A program made the translations under genes and the position numbers. DNA of 64,000 nucleotides from NCBI GenBank assembly GCA_946902875.1, contig OX336343.1:9847754-9911753 (forward strand), written 5' to 3'. The DNA is from Nematopogon swammerdamellus. Taxonomy: Eukaryota; Arthropoda; Insecta; Lepidoptera; Adelidae. The notes under the pieces were generated by a model that searched no databases, was not told where the DNA came from, and saw only the letters and a list, made by a program, of their open reading frames with translations. Below, piece by piece: positions 43,955-53,757 of the stretch; the stretch's first letter is position 1, and each line of letters begins with the position of its first letter.

Positions 43955-45295
43955 AGATAAGTGGAAGTTGTTTTTATATTAATTTTCTGTATAGGTACTA
44001 GTGCGTAAAATTTATATGAAAATATGTCGTGTTACATAAAATGTGATAATAACAAAATATGATGTATTATGTGATTACATAAAGCATTTTAAGAAAAAGG
44101 ACTAGACGCAGCGTCTGACAACTAACTTGCACCAGTTGTCGCCTTGCTTTGCGAATGTATGATTTACAAGTCGATAATACTGACCTGAACATATTAACAA
44201 CTAGCACAATTTCAAATTAAGTAAACTAAAGGACAGACATATAAACCAGGTTATTAGTGCTATTAGTCTATAATTAATTATATAACAAATACATGTACTA
44301 TCTGCGTGCCTATTCCTCTTACAGGAACCAGCTTAATTAAAGCTTTTGCTTAAGATACTAACTTAATATTATTATTTTTATTGCATTACACACTGTTTAC
44401 AATGTATATTCGAAATCTAGTAACTAGCATTGATAAGGATGGATAAGATAAGGAATATTTCGTTGAATTTGTTTAACATATAGCATTAATTTAAACGACC
44501 AGATGGAATCATGGCCTGCATAGCGGTGTAACCAACCATGTCAGGTTGGGCTTCCTACAAAATAAGGAAATTGACCTACAGTTTTATCATGGGGGCAAAT
44601 TATTGTGTTCGTCGGAGGAATGCGCTTATCAAAGAGAAGGAAAGTGATGCACATTAACGGATGTCGAATCCAAGACTCTATCGCTATATCACGAGCAAGC
44701 AAAGAAAGAACATTTTCATGTAACTGCGATATTCATTTGAGTATGAAAATCATACAAAAGCAATGCAAAATCACGAATCAAATTATATTCACTCTGTGTA
44801 TAATTTTGCTTATCAAAATCATTCAAGATATTAATTTTCACTGCTAGCTTTTCCGCTCTTTGCATACTAGCATGTAAACTAACCTAACCTTTTCAAAAGC
44901 GCTAACTTACGAGTAACAAAATACGAAATTCATAACATTCTTCTTGACATGCTAGGGCGAGATACACAGAACGCAGTTAAGTACCTTGGACGCCGTTTAA
45001 GTTCAGCTTACTTAATAAATGCGTACCTAATGAGTTTGCTCGTGCTAATTACAGGGTGTAAGGACCGCATGCACGGCAGCAAGTTATCTCATACTAGCGA
45101 ACGTGTATACTGCACGCACATGTGGGCGGCGCCGGCGCGTTAACGTGCGTATTGAAATTCAGTTGGACATTGGGACATCTCGGCGTTGGTTCACGGGTAG
45201 GTTCGTAGGTAGTTATGACTAGTGTTCAGAAATTCTAAATTTAGTCAACCCGGTTCGCATATGATTTCAGCTCAGTATGCACAAGACCGTTATTC
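43955..45295. other. Non-coding, no gene seen
   Basis: AT-rich. 44500-44570 (CATGGCCTGCATAGCGGTGT ... CCATGTCAGGTTGGGCTTCC) may be a decayed SINE-like piece. Short ORFs lack features. Confidence 0.4.
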
Positions 45296-45420
45296 AAGGT
45301 TCCGTAGCCAGCGATGCTAGCAAATACTCTCATAAAATCGGTCATGTGTCTCTCCGTCCGTCCGTCCGTTCGTCCGTCCGTCCGTAATAATTACTACGGA
45401 ACGCGAAGCACAAATAATCT
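45296..45420 (+). repeat. Dispersed repeat head with (CCGT)n
   Basis: AAGGTTCCGTAGCCAGCG, ATCGGTCATGTGTC, then GTCCGTCCGTCCGTTCGTCC and AATAATTACTACGGAACGC. Head module of the AGGGTTCCGTA family, broken after the tetranucleotide run. Confidence 0.65.
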
Positions 45421-45602
45421 AAAAAAAAAATTATAAAGTAGTCCATTTAGCCCTTACGGCATGAAAACGATTTTGAAGTTATTGATCTTATAAAGTTATT
45501 GAGAAAATATATTTTAGAGAGGCACGGTGCGACCGCGTGATCGTGCAAGAAGTGGCTACGGGAAACTCTGTGAATGAACGAGGTTCGCACTTCACAGGAT
45601 TT

Positions 45603-45962
45603 TTAGGTTTCCGTACCCCGTACAGTACAAATTCTGACTGGCTGTCTGTCTGTCTCTCTGTCTGTCTTGTCTGTCTGTCCGTACGTCCGTCCGTCTGTCC
45701 GTCCGTCCGTCCGTCCGTCCGTCCGTCCGTCCGTCCGTCCGTCCGTCCGTCCGATGGCTGTATTTTTGGAACCGTAATAGCTAGCCGGTTGAAAATTTCA
45801 CAGAATATCTGTTATTTTGGCGGATATAACACCAAGTAATAAAACATTTAAAAGTGAAAAATAAGAGGATCCCCACACAAGAAACGTGTTTTTCATTCAA
45901 CTTTTTTTTTGTGGCGCGGAAACCTCGCTGCGCGAGTCCGACTCGCTCTTGGTCGATTTGTT
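45603..45962 (+). repeat. Dispersed repeat, AGGGTTCCGTA / CTTGGCCGG family, fullest copy
   Basis: TTTAGGTTTCCGTACCCCGT, a long GTCTGTC-then-CCGT run (about 45643-45752), GATGGCTGTATTTTTGGAACC, GTAATAGCTAGCCGGTTG, AAATTTCACAGAATATCTG, CCCCACACAAGAAACGTG, ACCTCGCTGCGCGAGTCC and GACTCGCTCTTGG. It has both ends and the whole middle. Related copies lie at 13186, 26738 and 31905. Confidence 0.85.
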
Positions 45963-46385
45963 TATAGCACAAGGTTAGTAGAAATACTTACAAGAAAACT
46001 CGTGCATGGTTTCTCTGTTGGGGCTGGTCACTCTGAAACAAGAGAAAATGTAGCTGTATATATATGTGAGAAAGTTCTAAAATACATCTAATTTAATAAA
46101 AATCCCTGACTGTATACATTATCAGTTATTACGCGGTTAGGTACGTGTACTTATTGCAGAATGCACGAGTGCGAACATACATTTTTGTAACTTTGTGTGA
46201 GCGCACACTACAGTCGTGCCAAATTGTTCTATAAATACTGAGAACATATGTACTCTGATTATTTATAACAACATTTAAATATAGCTACATAGTACGAGTA
46301 TGTCTAGTTAGACCATTCGGAAATAAATAATACTAAGAGAAGACGGAAAGAAATAATAATACTTTTAAAAGCCTTATAAAAACGC
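45963..46385. other. Non-coding, no gene seen
   Basis: AT-rich, nothing recognised. Confidence 0.4.
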
Positions 46386-46645
46386 ATGTCATAAAAGGCG
46401 ACTAAGGGATAAGGACAAGATGCCGTGCTAAACGGCGATAGGTGAGCCACCTCGCACCTTGGCACGGTCCTTCCACTGAGGCATGCAGCAGGTGGGTCTT
46501 CGTGCCTTACTATCTGATAGTTATCTTGGCCGAATACTTTGCTAAAAGTGGTAGTTGGTGTTGTACTGTAATTTACAAGAGGGTTTGCATCACAACACTG
46601 ATTACACTGCTCACCCCGATTGTCGGGATACAGCGTGCTGTATAA
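46386..46645 (+). repeat. Dispersed repeat, CATGCAGCAGGTGGGTCTT family
   Basis: TCATAAAAGGCGACTAAGGG, GATAGGTGAGCCACCTCGC, GGCACGGTCCTTCCAC, GCATGCAGCAGGTGGGTCTT, TGGCCGAATACTTTGCTAAA, GTAATTTACAAGAGGG and GATTGTCGGGATACAGCGTG. It shares the 'AAAAGGCGACTAAGGGAT' head with the SINE-like family at 33257 but has a different body. Other copies: 47150-47355 and 53412-53757. 46478-46597 is the apparent donor of the piece at 49634-49750. Confidence 0.8.
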
Positions 46646-47149
46646 GTGCATGTATAAAACACTACATTAAATGCATAATATGCGTTGCCAACGGTTATAG
46701 GGGCTATGCGTTGAAGAATCTTGCGCCGCGTATGGGCAACGATACAAATAGATAAATACAGAGAAGCCTCAGTGTGGACCTCATCGTTTACATAGCTGTC
46801 AAACCACCCAACTGCTGGTATACTTACACGGACTAGGTATAGTAGTATCGACTAAAATGAACATTCAACTATAGAGCTGACGTACAATGTTGTAGAATTC
46901 CAAATTAGCTTGTTGGCCATTTTGGTTTTTCTCTATGAGTGTACACATCTCAGGGCGTTGATTAGAGGGCCTCATACATAAGTACGTTCGTATGTTCGAT
47001 TAAGGCGATACAAGTAGTTTTTTATTTTTGCCAGCGCAACGCGTGCCTCACGTCACCCAACGCGCCATCCTACATGCTAGAACCCCATGATGGGTGTTTT
47101 AATTCTATTTAGATTTTTTAGTAACATTACATAAGAATCATATAACGTG
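46646..47149. other. Non-coding, no gene seen
   Basis: Nothing is recognised. Confidence 0.4.
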
Positions 47150-47355
47150 ATAAAGGCCGACAGGTTGGCCACCTCTCACCTTGGCATGGTCTTTCCATCG
47201 AGTCATGCAGCAGGTGGGTCTTTGTGCCTTACTTCCTGCTTGCTTGATAGTTATCTATTCCGAATACTTAGCGTAACCTGGCGGTCCGTGTTGTGCTGTA
47301 ATTTAGAACAGCACAACACCCATTACTCTGCTTACCCCGATTGTCGGGATACAGC
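47150..47355 (+). repeat. Dispersed repeat, CATGCAGCAGGTGGGTCTT family
   Basis: GGTTGGCCACCTCTCACC, TTGGCATGGTCTTTCC, TCATGCAGCAGGTGGGTCTT, TGTGCCTTACTTCCTGCTTG and GATTGTCGGGATACAGCGTG. It has an extra inverted patch (TTAGAACAGCACAACACC) and is more diverged from 46386 than the 49637 fragment is. Confidence 0.8.
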
Positions 47356-47590
47356 GTGTTATATGGAATAGTGAATTACCATGTGTTTTATATTTGTTTA
47401 TAGTTTCTTATTAGACGCTGGAGTCTAGAAAGATTACAACGCCGAAATTTCGACAGTGCTCTACGGAATACGTCAATGTGGGTTTACCGTTTAATCATAC
47501 AATATGAGAATTAATTTTAGAAATAATGTAGTTAAGTATTGAATTTTTAGATACCTAGTAAGTTTATTGTAAGTCTAGCCAATAACTATA

Positions 47591-48020
47591 GTTGTAGGCA
47601 GGGCCTGATTAAGGATCCTACTCGCCCTAGGCTCAGATTTTCGTAGCGCCCCATGCGAGGGCCGAGGAATATTAATTCGAATACAAAAGTTTGTAATAAA
47701 CTAATAAATAGGAGGTATAAAAAAAGATGAAATTCAAACTTATTGTTTATCAGTTACCTAAGTCACAGATGAGAGATGAGGTATAGTTACTCCGTCCTAA
47801 ATACAAGTAGTATAGCCTCCGCGGCGGCGCGGCGCGAAGGTGTCCCTCCCCTTCGCCTCCGCGGCATCAGCAATCCTGACTCCGGATTCTCGGAATCGTC
47901 CTCGGCGCGCGAATTTTGAGCATTTCTCGCACCGCGCAGGCCCTATGCTGCGCCCCTGAATCCTAGCGCCCTAGGCTAGAGCCTAATCAGCCTATTGGTA
48001 AAGCAGGCCCTGGTTGTAGG
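47591..48020. mobile_element. hAT-type MITE with 8-bp target duplication
   Basis: The element at 47599-48012 starts CAGGGCCTGATTAAG and ends GGTAAAGCAGGCCCTG. It is flanked by exact 8-bp direct repeats GTTGTAGG (47591-47598 and 48013-48020). CAGGG-type ends with an 8-bp duplication are the signature of the hAT superfamily. The ~414-bp interior encodes no transposase and contains GCGCCC-rich and CGCCCTAGGCTAGAGCC segments. Confidence 0.88.
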
Positions 48021-48500
48021 ATGCAAGTTTAGCGTTAAACTAGTCTCAATTAGCAATAATCGCTCTTAAATACCAGTTTGGACTTGACGGAATCCGACGC
48101 GGAGGCGAGCCTGTGTTCTCTGTCTAAAACAACTACATCCTTTGACTCTAAAAAACTCTATAAAGTAATCAGTTTACGCATGTACAGTCAGATAAAAAAA
48201 AGACAATGGAGCCACGATCCGAAAGAGATTGGCCCAAATTCCGAAGCGTTGGAGATGTAAAAACTGGTCTCCACGCAGCGCAGTCTGTTGCGCTCCGCCA
48301 CTAACTACACTCTTGTCATGTGTTATGTAATGTAATAGGTAATCGTGACTAGCGTTGTTAGCTCTTGCGGTCAATCAATATATTTATTTATTTAAAGGAT
48401 TCGGGGGACCGCTAAGTAAATACCCGCGCAGCTCTAAGTTTTTATATTTTATTTACTTCGTGGGTGTAACTGAACCGGATAGAACAAATTGTGACATGTT
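48021..48500. other. Non-coding, no gene seen
   Basis: Short ORF at 48078-48260 without features. Confidence 0.4.
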
Positions 48501-48900
48501 CGAGTGCAGTTTTACACGAGTCCTTCATCGCAGGAGAGTTTTGCCTAACCTAACCTAACCTAACTTAACCTAACCTAACCTAACCTAACCTAACCTAACC
48601 TAACCTAACCTAACCTAACCTAACCTAACCTAACCTAACCTAACCTAACCTAACCTAACCTAACCTAACTTAACTTAACCTAACTTAACCTAACTTAACC
48701 TAACCTAACCTAACCTAACCTAACCTAACCTAACCTAACCTAACCTAACCTAACCTAACCTAACCTAACCTAACCTAACCTAATGTTGAGGCGGTGCATG
48801 TCGTTTTTGTTAAACTCCCATAGTGCAGTTTGCCTGCTACCACAGCAGCTGCGTCAAAGCTCTCCTGCGATGAAGGAATCGTCAGTTTTACTGCCATATG
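48501..48900. mobile_element. Inverted-repeat element containing telomere-like array
   Basis: Left repeat (about 48505-48543, GCAGTTTTACACGAG, TCCTTCATCGCAGGAGAG, TTTTG) and right repeat (about 48854-48894, reverse complement with GATTCCTTCATCGCAGGAG and AAAACTGACG) bracket the (CCTAA)n tract and about 70 bp of other sequence. Arms are about 37 bp, imperfect. No ORF. The arrangement looks like a MITE or fold-back whose interior is telomeric repeat. Confidence 0.65.
48545..48782 (-). repeat. Interstitial telomeric repeat (TTAGG)n, written as (CCTAA)n
   Basis: About 48 tandem CCTAA units with a few TAACTT variants near 48565 and 48667-48695. This is the canonical insect telomere motif on the minus strand. 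It is internal in the window, since ordinary sequence continues on both sides for kilobases. Confidence 0.97.
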
Positions 48901-49265
48901 AATGATCATTAAACAATAAACAATCATTTATCTCAACACATATTTATATGATTGATATTTATAAACACATAAAGTCCACTGGAGGAAAAATGCATTTTGC
49001 AATAAATCTTCACCGTAATAAAGTATAATGCCATAGTAGTTTAGAAGCATCGAACAATTTGTACCGTTTCGATCAACCGCATCGACCAAGTGAACCTATT
49101 GAGCAGACGGAACGAAAAAAAAACTAATTACGGTTTGAGCGTGGGCTAACGATCCTGTAATCAAACGGTCCGAATGTGACTGCGGAATGCTTTTAGTGAT
49201 ACCGGGCGGCTTCTGTTCGTCCGACTGTCCTGTTGGTTGAATGTATAATTTATGACCCTTCCTGA
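48901..49265. other. Non-coding, no gene seen
   Basis: Nothing is recognised. Confidence 0.4.
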
Positions 49266-49460
49266 CCATAATGTTGAATTTGCAAAATGTTGAATTCTTA
49301 TCATGTTGAATTCGCAAAATGTTGAATCCCAAAACGTTGAATTCGTAAAAAGTTGTATTTTCAGGACCCACAATGTTGAATTCCTAAAATGTTGAATCAC
49401 AAAACGTTGAATTCGCAAAAAGTTTAATTTTCTGGACCCACAATGCTGAATTCCTAAAAT
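49266..49460. repeat. Minisatellite, TGTTGAATTC(N)AAAA units
   Basis: About ten units of 17-19 bp (AATGTTGAATTCGCAAA, AACGTTGAATTCGTAAAA). A longer ~69-bp unit containing GGACCCACAATGTTGAATTC appears about twice. It is rich in EcoRI-like GAATTC. Reverse-strand ORFs here are repeat artefacts. Confidence 0.85.
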
Positions 49461-49589
49461 CGTCTGTGAACCAATGCCAAGTCAGGATGGCCGGAAGTAT
49501 GTTCCATTGATGTACTTAAAGCTGAGTTTACTGTATTTTCAAAGTTCATATTGATTCAAATTTTCCACTTACTCAACTAATTGTTATTG

Positions 49590-49797
49590 TACATCAATAA
49601 AGCATGGGGCAAAAACAGCAAATAGTCAGAATTGAGGCATGCAGCAGGTGGGTCTTCGTGCCCTGATTGATAGTTATCTTGGCCGAATACTTTGCTAAAA
49701 GTGGTAGTTGGTGTTGTACTGTAATTTACAAGAGGGTTTGCATCACAACATACATCAATAAAGCATGGGGCAAAAACAGCAAATAGTCAGAATTGAG
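49590..49797. other. Templated insertion inside a 47-bp duplication
   Basis: A 47-bp segment beginning TACATCAATAAAGCATGGGG occurs at 49590-49636 and again at 49751-49797. The 114 bp between them are nearly identical to 46478-46597 about 3.1 kb upstream, including its private variants (GTGGTAGTTGGTGTTGTACT). The only sizeable difference is a small deletion at CCTTACTATCTGATAG versus CCCTGATTGATAG. Confidence 0.8.
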
Positions 49798-49859
49798 TGT
49801 GTTAGATTTTATAATAAGGTATCACAATTACTTTTTAGTCCCGCACCTTCACTCATAAT

Positions 49860-50103
49860 AATATTTAATCCAGAATGTCCCAAATTCGTCCAGAATAGCA
49901 CAACTTCGTCCAGCATGGCACAAATTCGTCCATAATGACACTCATCCTGAATGGCGCACATTCAACCAGAATGACACAAATTCGTCTCAAAAATTCATCA
50001 AGAATGGCACACATTCATTCGGAATGACATAAATTGCCATAAAATCACCCAGAATTGTACAAATTCGTCGTAAAGTGCACAAATTGTTCTTGCCTTGTGT
50101 TCT
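49860..50103. repeat. Minisatellite, CCAGAATGGCACAAATTCGT units, left part
   Basis: About eleven diverged units of 18-20 bp (CCAGAATGTCCCAAATTCGT, CCAGCATGGCACAAATTCGT, CCAGAATGACACAAATTCGT). It resumes at 50237-50292 after a SINE-like insertion. Confidence 0.85.
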
Positions 50104-50236
50104 CCTCTAGTCCAGTATAGCCAGCAATCCAAAGGGAAGTCTCCGATATGGCACCTCGGAAGTGATATTGGCTGATCGGAGCATGTGCTTTGGCCCCCCT
50201 GACCCAGTCACCCATAGCGGATTACATTAAAAAAAG
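50104..50236 (-). repeat. SINE-like family B copy (reverse)
   Basis: CTCTAGTCCAGTATAGCCAG, CAATCCAAAGGGAAGTCTCC, GGCACCTCGGAAGTGATATT, GCATGTGCTTTGGCCCCCC and CACCCATAGCGGATTACATT plus A-run. Reverse complement of the copy at 63683-63870. The A-rich end lies at the right here and splits the minisatellite. Confidence 0.8.
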
Positions 50237-50295
50237 TCATCCAGAATGGTACAAATTAACCCAGAATAACACAAATTCATCCAAAATGGTGCTAC
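50237..50295. repeat. Minisatellite, right part after SINE-like insertion
   Basis: GTCATCCAGAATGGTACAAA, TTAACCCAGAATAACACAAA and TTCATCCAAAATGGTGC: three further units of the array at 49860. Confidence 0.8.
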
Positions 50296-50870
50296 TCCCA
50301 ACTCAACTCAAGATTATCGTGCAGCATTGTAGCATAGCCGTCAGCAAGCAAGGCTAATCCCCTCTCACCAGGTCCACGTGCTAAGGAATGTGCAGATCCA
50401 CATTCGAGTCACACACCCGCATACATATTCATAAGGACTTCTCGCTTCTATAATAGTGCCTCTCGTGATGATTACGTGTTCATTAGGAGACTACTTCAGC
50501 GGGATAATGGCTGTATTAATATCGATTAAAATTAATAAAGCGGAGAGGAAATCCGATTTGGTTTGAGTGTGACATTATTGCAATTAATTTAAACTATTTT
50601 TAAGCACCTTAGATCGTTAAGGTGGTTATCGACTTTGAAACTTTTCCGTACTATTGACGAAAAAAAAATTATACCTATATTATATTTAAAATATGGATTC
50701 TTCCAGGCTAAGCCACAAGCGCTAAGCGGCCTAACGAATAAGGCCATGTCTAATTTATGAGGAAGGAAGTTTATGGTTCTTGTTGGCGAGCACCACTGTC
50801 TTTCTCATTCACAGTTAAATCGGCATTTGTTTCACGAACACATGTTTCTCTATGTTACGGATTTCATGTA
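50296..50870. other. Non-coding, no gene seen
   Basis: Nothing is recognised. Confidence 0.4.
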
Positions 50871-50872
50871 AA

Positions 50873-51104
50873 ACTGTATACTGACCGCGCGCGAGCTCCG
50901 AGGAAGTTTAAGAAATGTTGACGTAATGACCTAGTGCAGTGATTTAGTCGATATTATGTTATCGATATTAATTAATTATGAAATCATTCTATAATTAGTT
51001 ACTTGCCAATCTTCACACTTCCAAAGAACGCGGTCGGGAGGGGCGCACACCCGCCCGCTTCTCCAGCCCCCGATTCCTCGGAGCTCGCGCGCGGACAGTA
51101 CAGT
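50873..51104. mobile_element. TIR element (~30-bp inverted repeats)
   Basis: ACTGTATACTGACCGCGCGC plus GAGCTCCGAGGA at the left mirrors TCCTCGGAGCTCGCGCGCGG plus ACAGTACAGT at the right. About 232 bp overall, with no ORF. It is followed by a CTTACTTACTTCCTTC / TTTCACGCGAGCGAAGCCGC fragment (51115-51165) of the hairpin-repeat family. Confidence 0.7.
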
Positions 51105-51303
51105 AGCGGGCTTACTTACTTCCTTCTTCTTAAATACGAATTTCACGCGAGCGAAGCCGCGGGCAAAATCCAGTAAACAAAATATATAATTTGTTCATCT
51201 TGTCTTGATACAATAAACTAAGATTTTTTGCACCTTTTGGTGGTATCACTTCTATCCCATGGGCCATCAGGCTGGCGGTCGGCGGAGTAGTGGCGATATC
51301 ATT

Positions 51304-51380
51304 TTGGTCCTTTTTAGGGATCCGTACCGCAACAGAGGAAAAAACTGAACCCTATAGGATCACTCTAGTGTCTGTCCGTC
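51304..51380 (+). repeat. Dispersed repeat head, AGGGTTCCGTA family
   Basis: TTTTTAGGGATCCGTACCGC, AACCCTATAGGATCACTC and GTGTCTGTCCGTCTGTCTG. Head module only. Confidence 0.65.
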
Positions 51381-51394
51381 TGTCTGTGTGTGCG

Positions 51395-51565
51395 AAAGCG
51401 CGACTTGTGGTGCCGAGCCACCCATAAGGTGTCTACGAAGCCCATGGACATTCGGTCGTATGCTGGGATTTCGAATGCGGTTCTGGTCTGATAGGTGCCT
51501 ATTCACGCCCTTTTTGAAGGACCCGAGACTGTACTTGGTTGGAAATATATTGGCAGGGAGAATGA
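51395..51565 (-). pseudogene. Non-LTR retrotransposon C-terminal fragment (reverse)
   Basis: Reverse-strand counterpart of 17375-17530: on the minus strand, a KYSLGSFKKG-type stretch then the region over ATGCCCACCTATCA..., with CATGGACATTCGGTCGTATG and GGTGTCTACGAAGCCC matching the other copy. Frame-broken. Confidence 0.6.
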
Positions 51566-51735
51566 GAGTTTAGAGGTTATAAAGAAAAGATCTGCAGAAT
51601 CGATCAGTACGCATCCGCGGTAAGTTCAGCTCATCCAAGGTCCAAGATGCCACAAGATCTCATAGCAGAACATTAAAATTATGCGGAAAAAAGACATTTC
51701 AAATAACAGCTTGTACGTGCTTATACCGTGTTTTT

Positions 51736-51976
51736 TTTCCCCCTTCTTATATTACTAGGTGGTAGGGTTTAACCCGCCCGGGTTGGTACCAGCGCACTGA
51801 ATGAAAGGTCGTTCGAAACGGCTGTGTAAATAGTTTGTGTTTTCCGTCCAGTTCAGTGTAGCCGGCACGACCGAAGGGAAGCACTAACGTAGCACCAAGT
51901 TCGTCCGGTGTTATGGGCTGACATCACGGATGTTGTAGGTGATGTAGCCAAACGTGTCAGTTTCCATAAAAAAAAA
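51736..51976 (+). repeat. SINE-like family copy, 5'-truncated
   Basis: CCCCCTTCTTATATTACTAG to GTCAGTTTCCATAAAAAAAA, close to 33257. It starts directly after a TTTTTTTT run. Confidence 0.85.
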
Positions 51977-52148
51977 TAAAAAATACAAATAAAAAAAATG
52001 GCAAAATACAAATAAAAACACTCTTTTCAAAGTCAAAATCGTATGTGCAGATCGAAGTAAAAGGAGAAGATAAAAAAATAGAATTATCATTTACGAAAGT
52101 GCAAGCGTGTTGCTTCGTTGTTTCTTTGTTAAGTATTCAACATTCTGT

Positions 52149-52205
52149 TTCAAGGTCGAGCCACGGAGCTCGGAGACAATCGTGAGCAAAGCCGTTAAAT
52201 ATAAT
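52149..52205 (+). mobile_element. Penelope-like element end fragment
   Basis: GGTCGAGCCACGGAGCTCGG, AGACAATCGTGAGCAAAG and CCGTTAAATATAATAATAAC align with 18078-18133, the right arm after the hammerhead site. Homology starts at about the predicted cleavage point, and the ribozyme core itself is absent. Confidence 0.55.
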
Positions 52206-52376
52206 AATAACATACATCCTGTTTGTTTCCATCGCATATATATTTCAGTGAAAAACTACACGATCGGTGTACCTATTCAGACGGTCTGTAAACCGAGCGA
52301 CCATTCAGCACTACGTTAAAATTGGGATTTCTAAGAAAATCAAGGCGAAATTGTTTTTCTTATCAGTAAATCTTCC

Positions 52377-52482
52377 CCTGAAAAAATGTTATAATGGTGA
52401 TAACTAAACTTTAGTTAGAGACTACCAAACCGATTAGCGTAGCTTAAAGTTTAGTAATCACCATCATAAAATTTTTCTCAGG
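52377..52482. mobile_element. Hairpin MITE
   Basis: CCTGAAAAAATGTTATAATG, GTGATAACTAAACTTTAG mirror CTTAAAGTTTAGTAATCACC and ATCATAAAATTTTTCTCAGG. Arms about 38-40 bp, imperfect, with a ~28-bp loop. Confidence 0.7.
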
Positions 52483-52590
52483 CCCGGTCATAATACGAAC
52501 AGCATTTTTCTTTAGACGAGCATAGGACTAAACACAAAATAAAAAGATCAAAATTCATTTTAGGTCATAATGTAATTGTTTAGCATATTT

Positions 52591-52705
52591 AACACGACCG
52601 AAGGGAAGCACTGACATGGCACCTAGTTCACCAAGATGTCACGAGCTGACATCACGGATGTAGTAGATGATGTAGCCAACCGTGTCAGTTTCCATAAATA
52701 AAAAA
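52591..52705 (+). repeat. SINE-like family copy, 5'-truncated
   Basis: ACACGACCGAAGGGAAGCAC, TGACATGGCACCTAGTTCACC and GTCAGTTTCCATAAATAAAA. Shortest of the clear copies. Confidence 0.8.
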
Positions 52706-52721
52706 TGTACTTACTACATGA

Positions 52722-52862
52722 TTAATCGAATCTCAAACATCCAAAGGTTGACTGTAAGAAATCTCTGTAAGCGATAAGTCCGCCTTTACACCTTATGTTT
52801 TTCTAATGTACTTATTACTGTTGAATGATTCTTGGAGCAATAAAGCATTTTCTATCTACGAG
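52722..52862 (+). repeat. Non-LTR-like 3' UTR repeat (forward)
   Basis: ATCTCAAACATCCAAAGGTT, GACTGTAAGAAATCTCTG, GCGATAAGTCCGCCTTTAC and GAGCAATAAAGCATTTTCTA. AATAAA plus a CTATCTA tail mark the 3' end. Forward counterpart of 27620-27765. Confidence 0.7.
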
Positions 52863-53411
52863 TATCTATTTATTCCAACAGGCACGCCTACATTCTTACA
52901 AAACAAAAAGTCAACTTATAACCAAAAAGGCAACAAATTTAAGCGAATATGCCAAAATCAAATGGACACGTTGAGTCCGTGAAGTGCTAACGCCGGTGCA
53001 GCCCCCGGGACCGCGACTGTACACCTTCAAACTCGATAAAATTGACGCCACCGTCTCCGCTCGCGCCCGCGCCCGTCCATCCACAATTATTATCCAGGCG
53101 TCACGAACCGGTGTTTCTGCTTTCAATTAATTTTATTACCATAACTGTCTCGCCCTGCCTGCCTTATTATTTGTTTCTTTTACTTATAATATTAGCCGCT
53201 GTGTTTTATTTGTATGATAGTGTTTGTTTTTTATTATTAAAACAGTTCAGAGACTGTCGTCGCATAGAGGCTGTATATGCGACTAGCTTTCGCCCGCGGC
53301 TTCGCTCGTGATATTGTGGTTTATGCTTAGGGTTAGGTATATGCTATCGCGAACTTTTCCATAGATCGAATGAAATGCTACAATTCTTTCACATTTCTAA
53401 TATAATATACT
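52863..53411. other. No gene seen; GC patch and repeat end
   Basis: CCGTCTCCGCTCGCGCCCGC at about 53050 is a GC-rich patch. GACTAGCTTTCGCCCGCGGC and TTCGCTCGTG (53281-53311) is the end of the GCCCGCGGCTTCGCTCGC family. Confidence 0.45.
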
Positions 53412-53757
53412 GTGTGGGGCCGGTATCTACTTAAAAATAATAGCCCAACTGCATCTCTCCCCGTGCCGTGCATGCCGTAAAAGGCGACTAAGGGATAAGG
53501 AAAAGGTGCCGTGTTAAAGGGCGACGGGCAAGCAACCTCTCACCTTGTCACGGTTCTTCCACCGAGTCATGCAGCAGGTGGGTTTCATGCCTTACTTCCT
53601 GCTTGATAATAATTAGCTTGTTCAAATACATTGCTAAACGTGGTGGTCGGTGTTGTGCCACAGAATAGAAATGGTTGTGCTGTAATTTACAAGAGTACTT
53701 GCAGCACAACACCAACTACTCTGCTTACTTACCCCGATTATCGGGATACAGCGTGTG
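53412..53757 (+). repeat. Dispersed repeat, CATGCAGCAGGTGGGTCTT family, fullest copy
   Basis: TGTGTGGGGCCGGTATCTAC, AATAGCCCAACTGCATCTC, GTAAAAGGCGACTAAGGGAT, AACCTCTCACCTTGTCACG, CATGCAGCAGGTGGG and GATTATCGGGATACAGCGTG. It shows that this family and the one at 33257 share the same ~120-bp head. Confidence 0.82.

Noticed and set aside
45640..45760. Possible coding or regulatory meaning of the CCGT/GTCTGTC run
   Set aside because: It is the simple-repeat section of a dispersed repeat family seen several times in the window.
48545..48782. True chromosome end
   Set aside because: Normal sequence with dispersed repeats continues on both sides for more than 15 kb, so the tract is interstitial.
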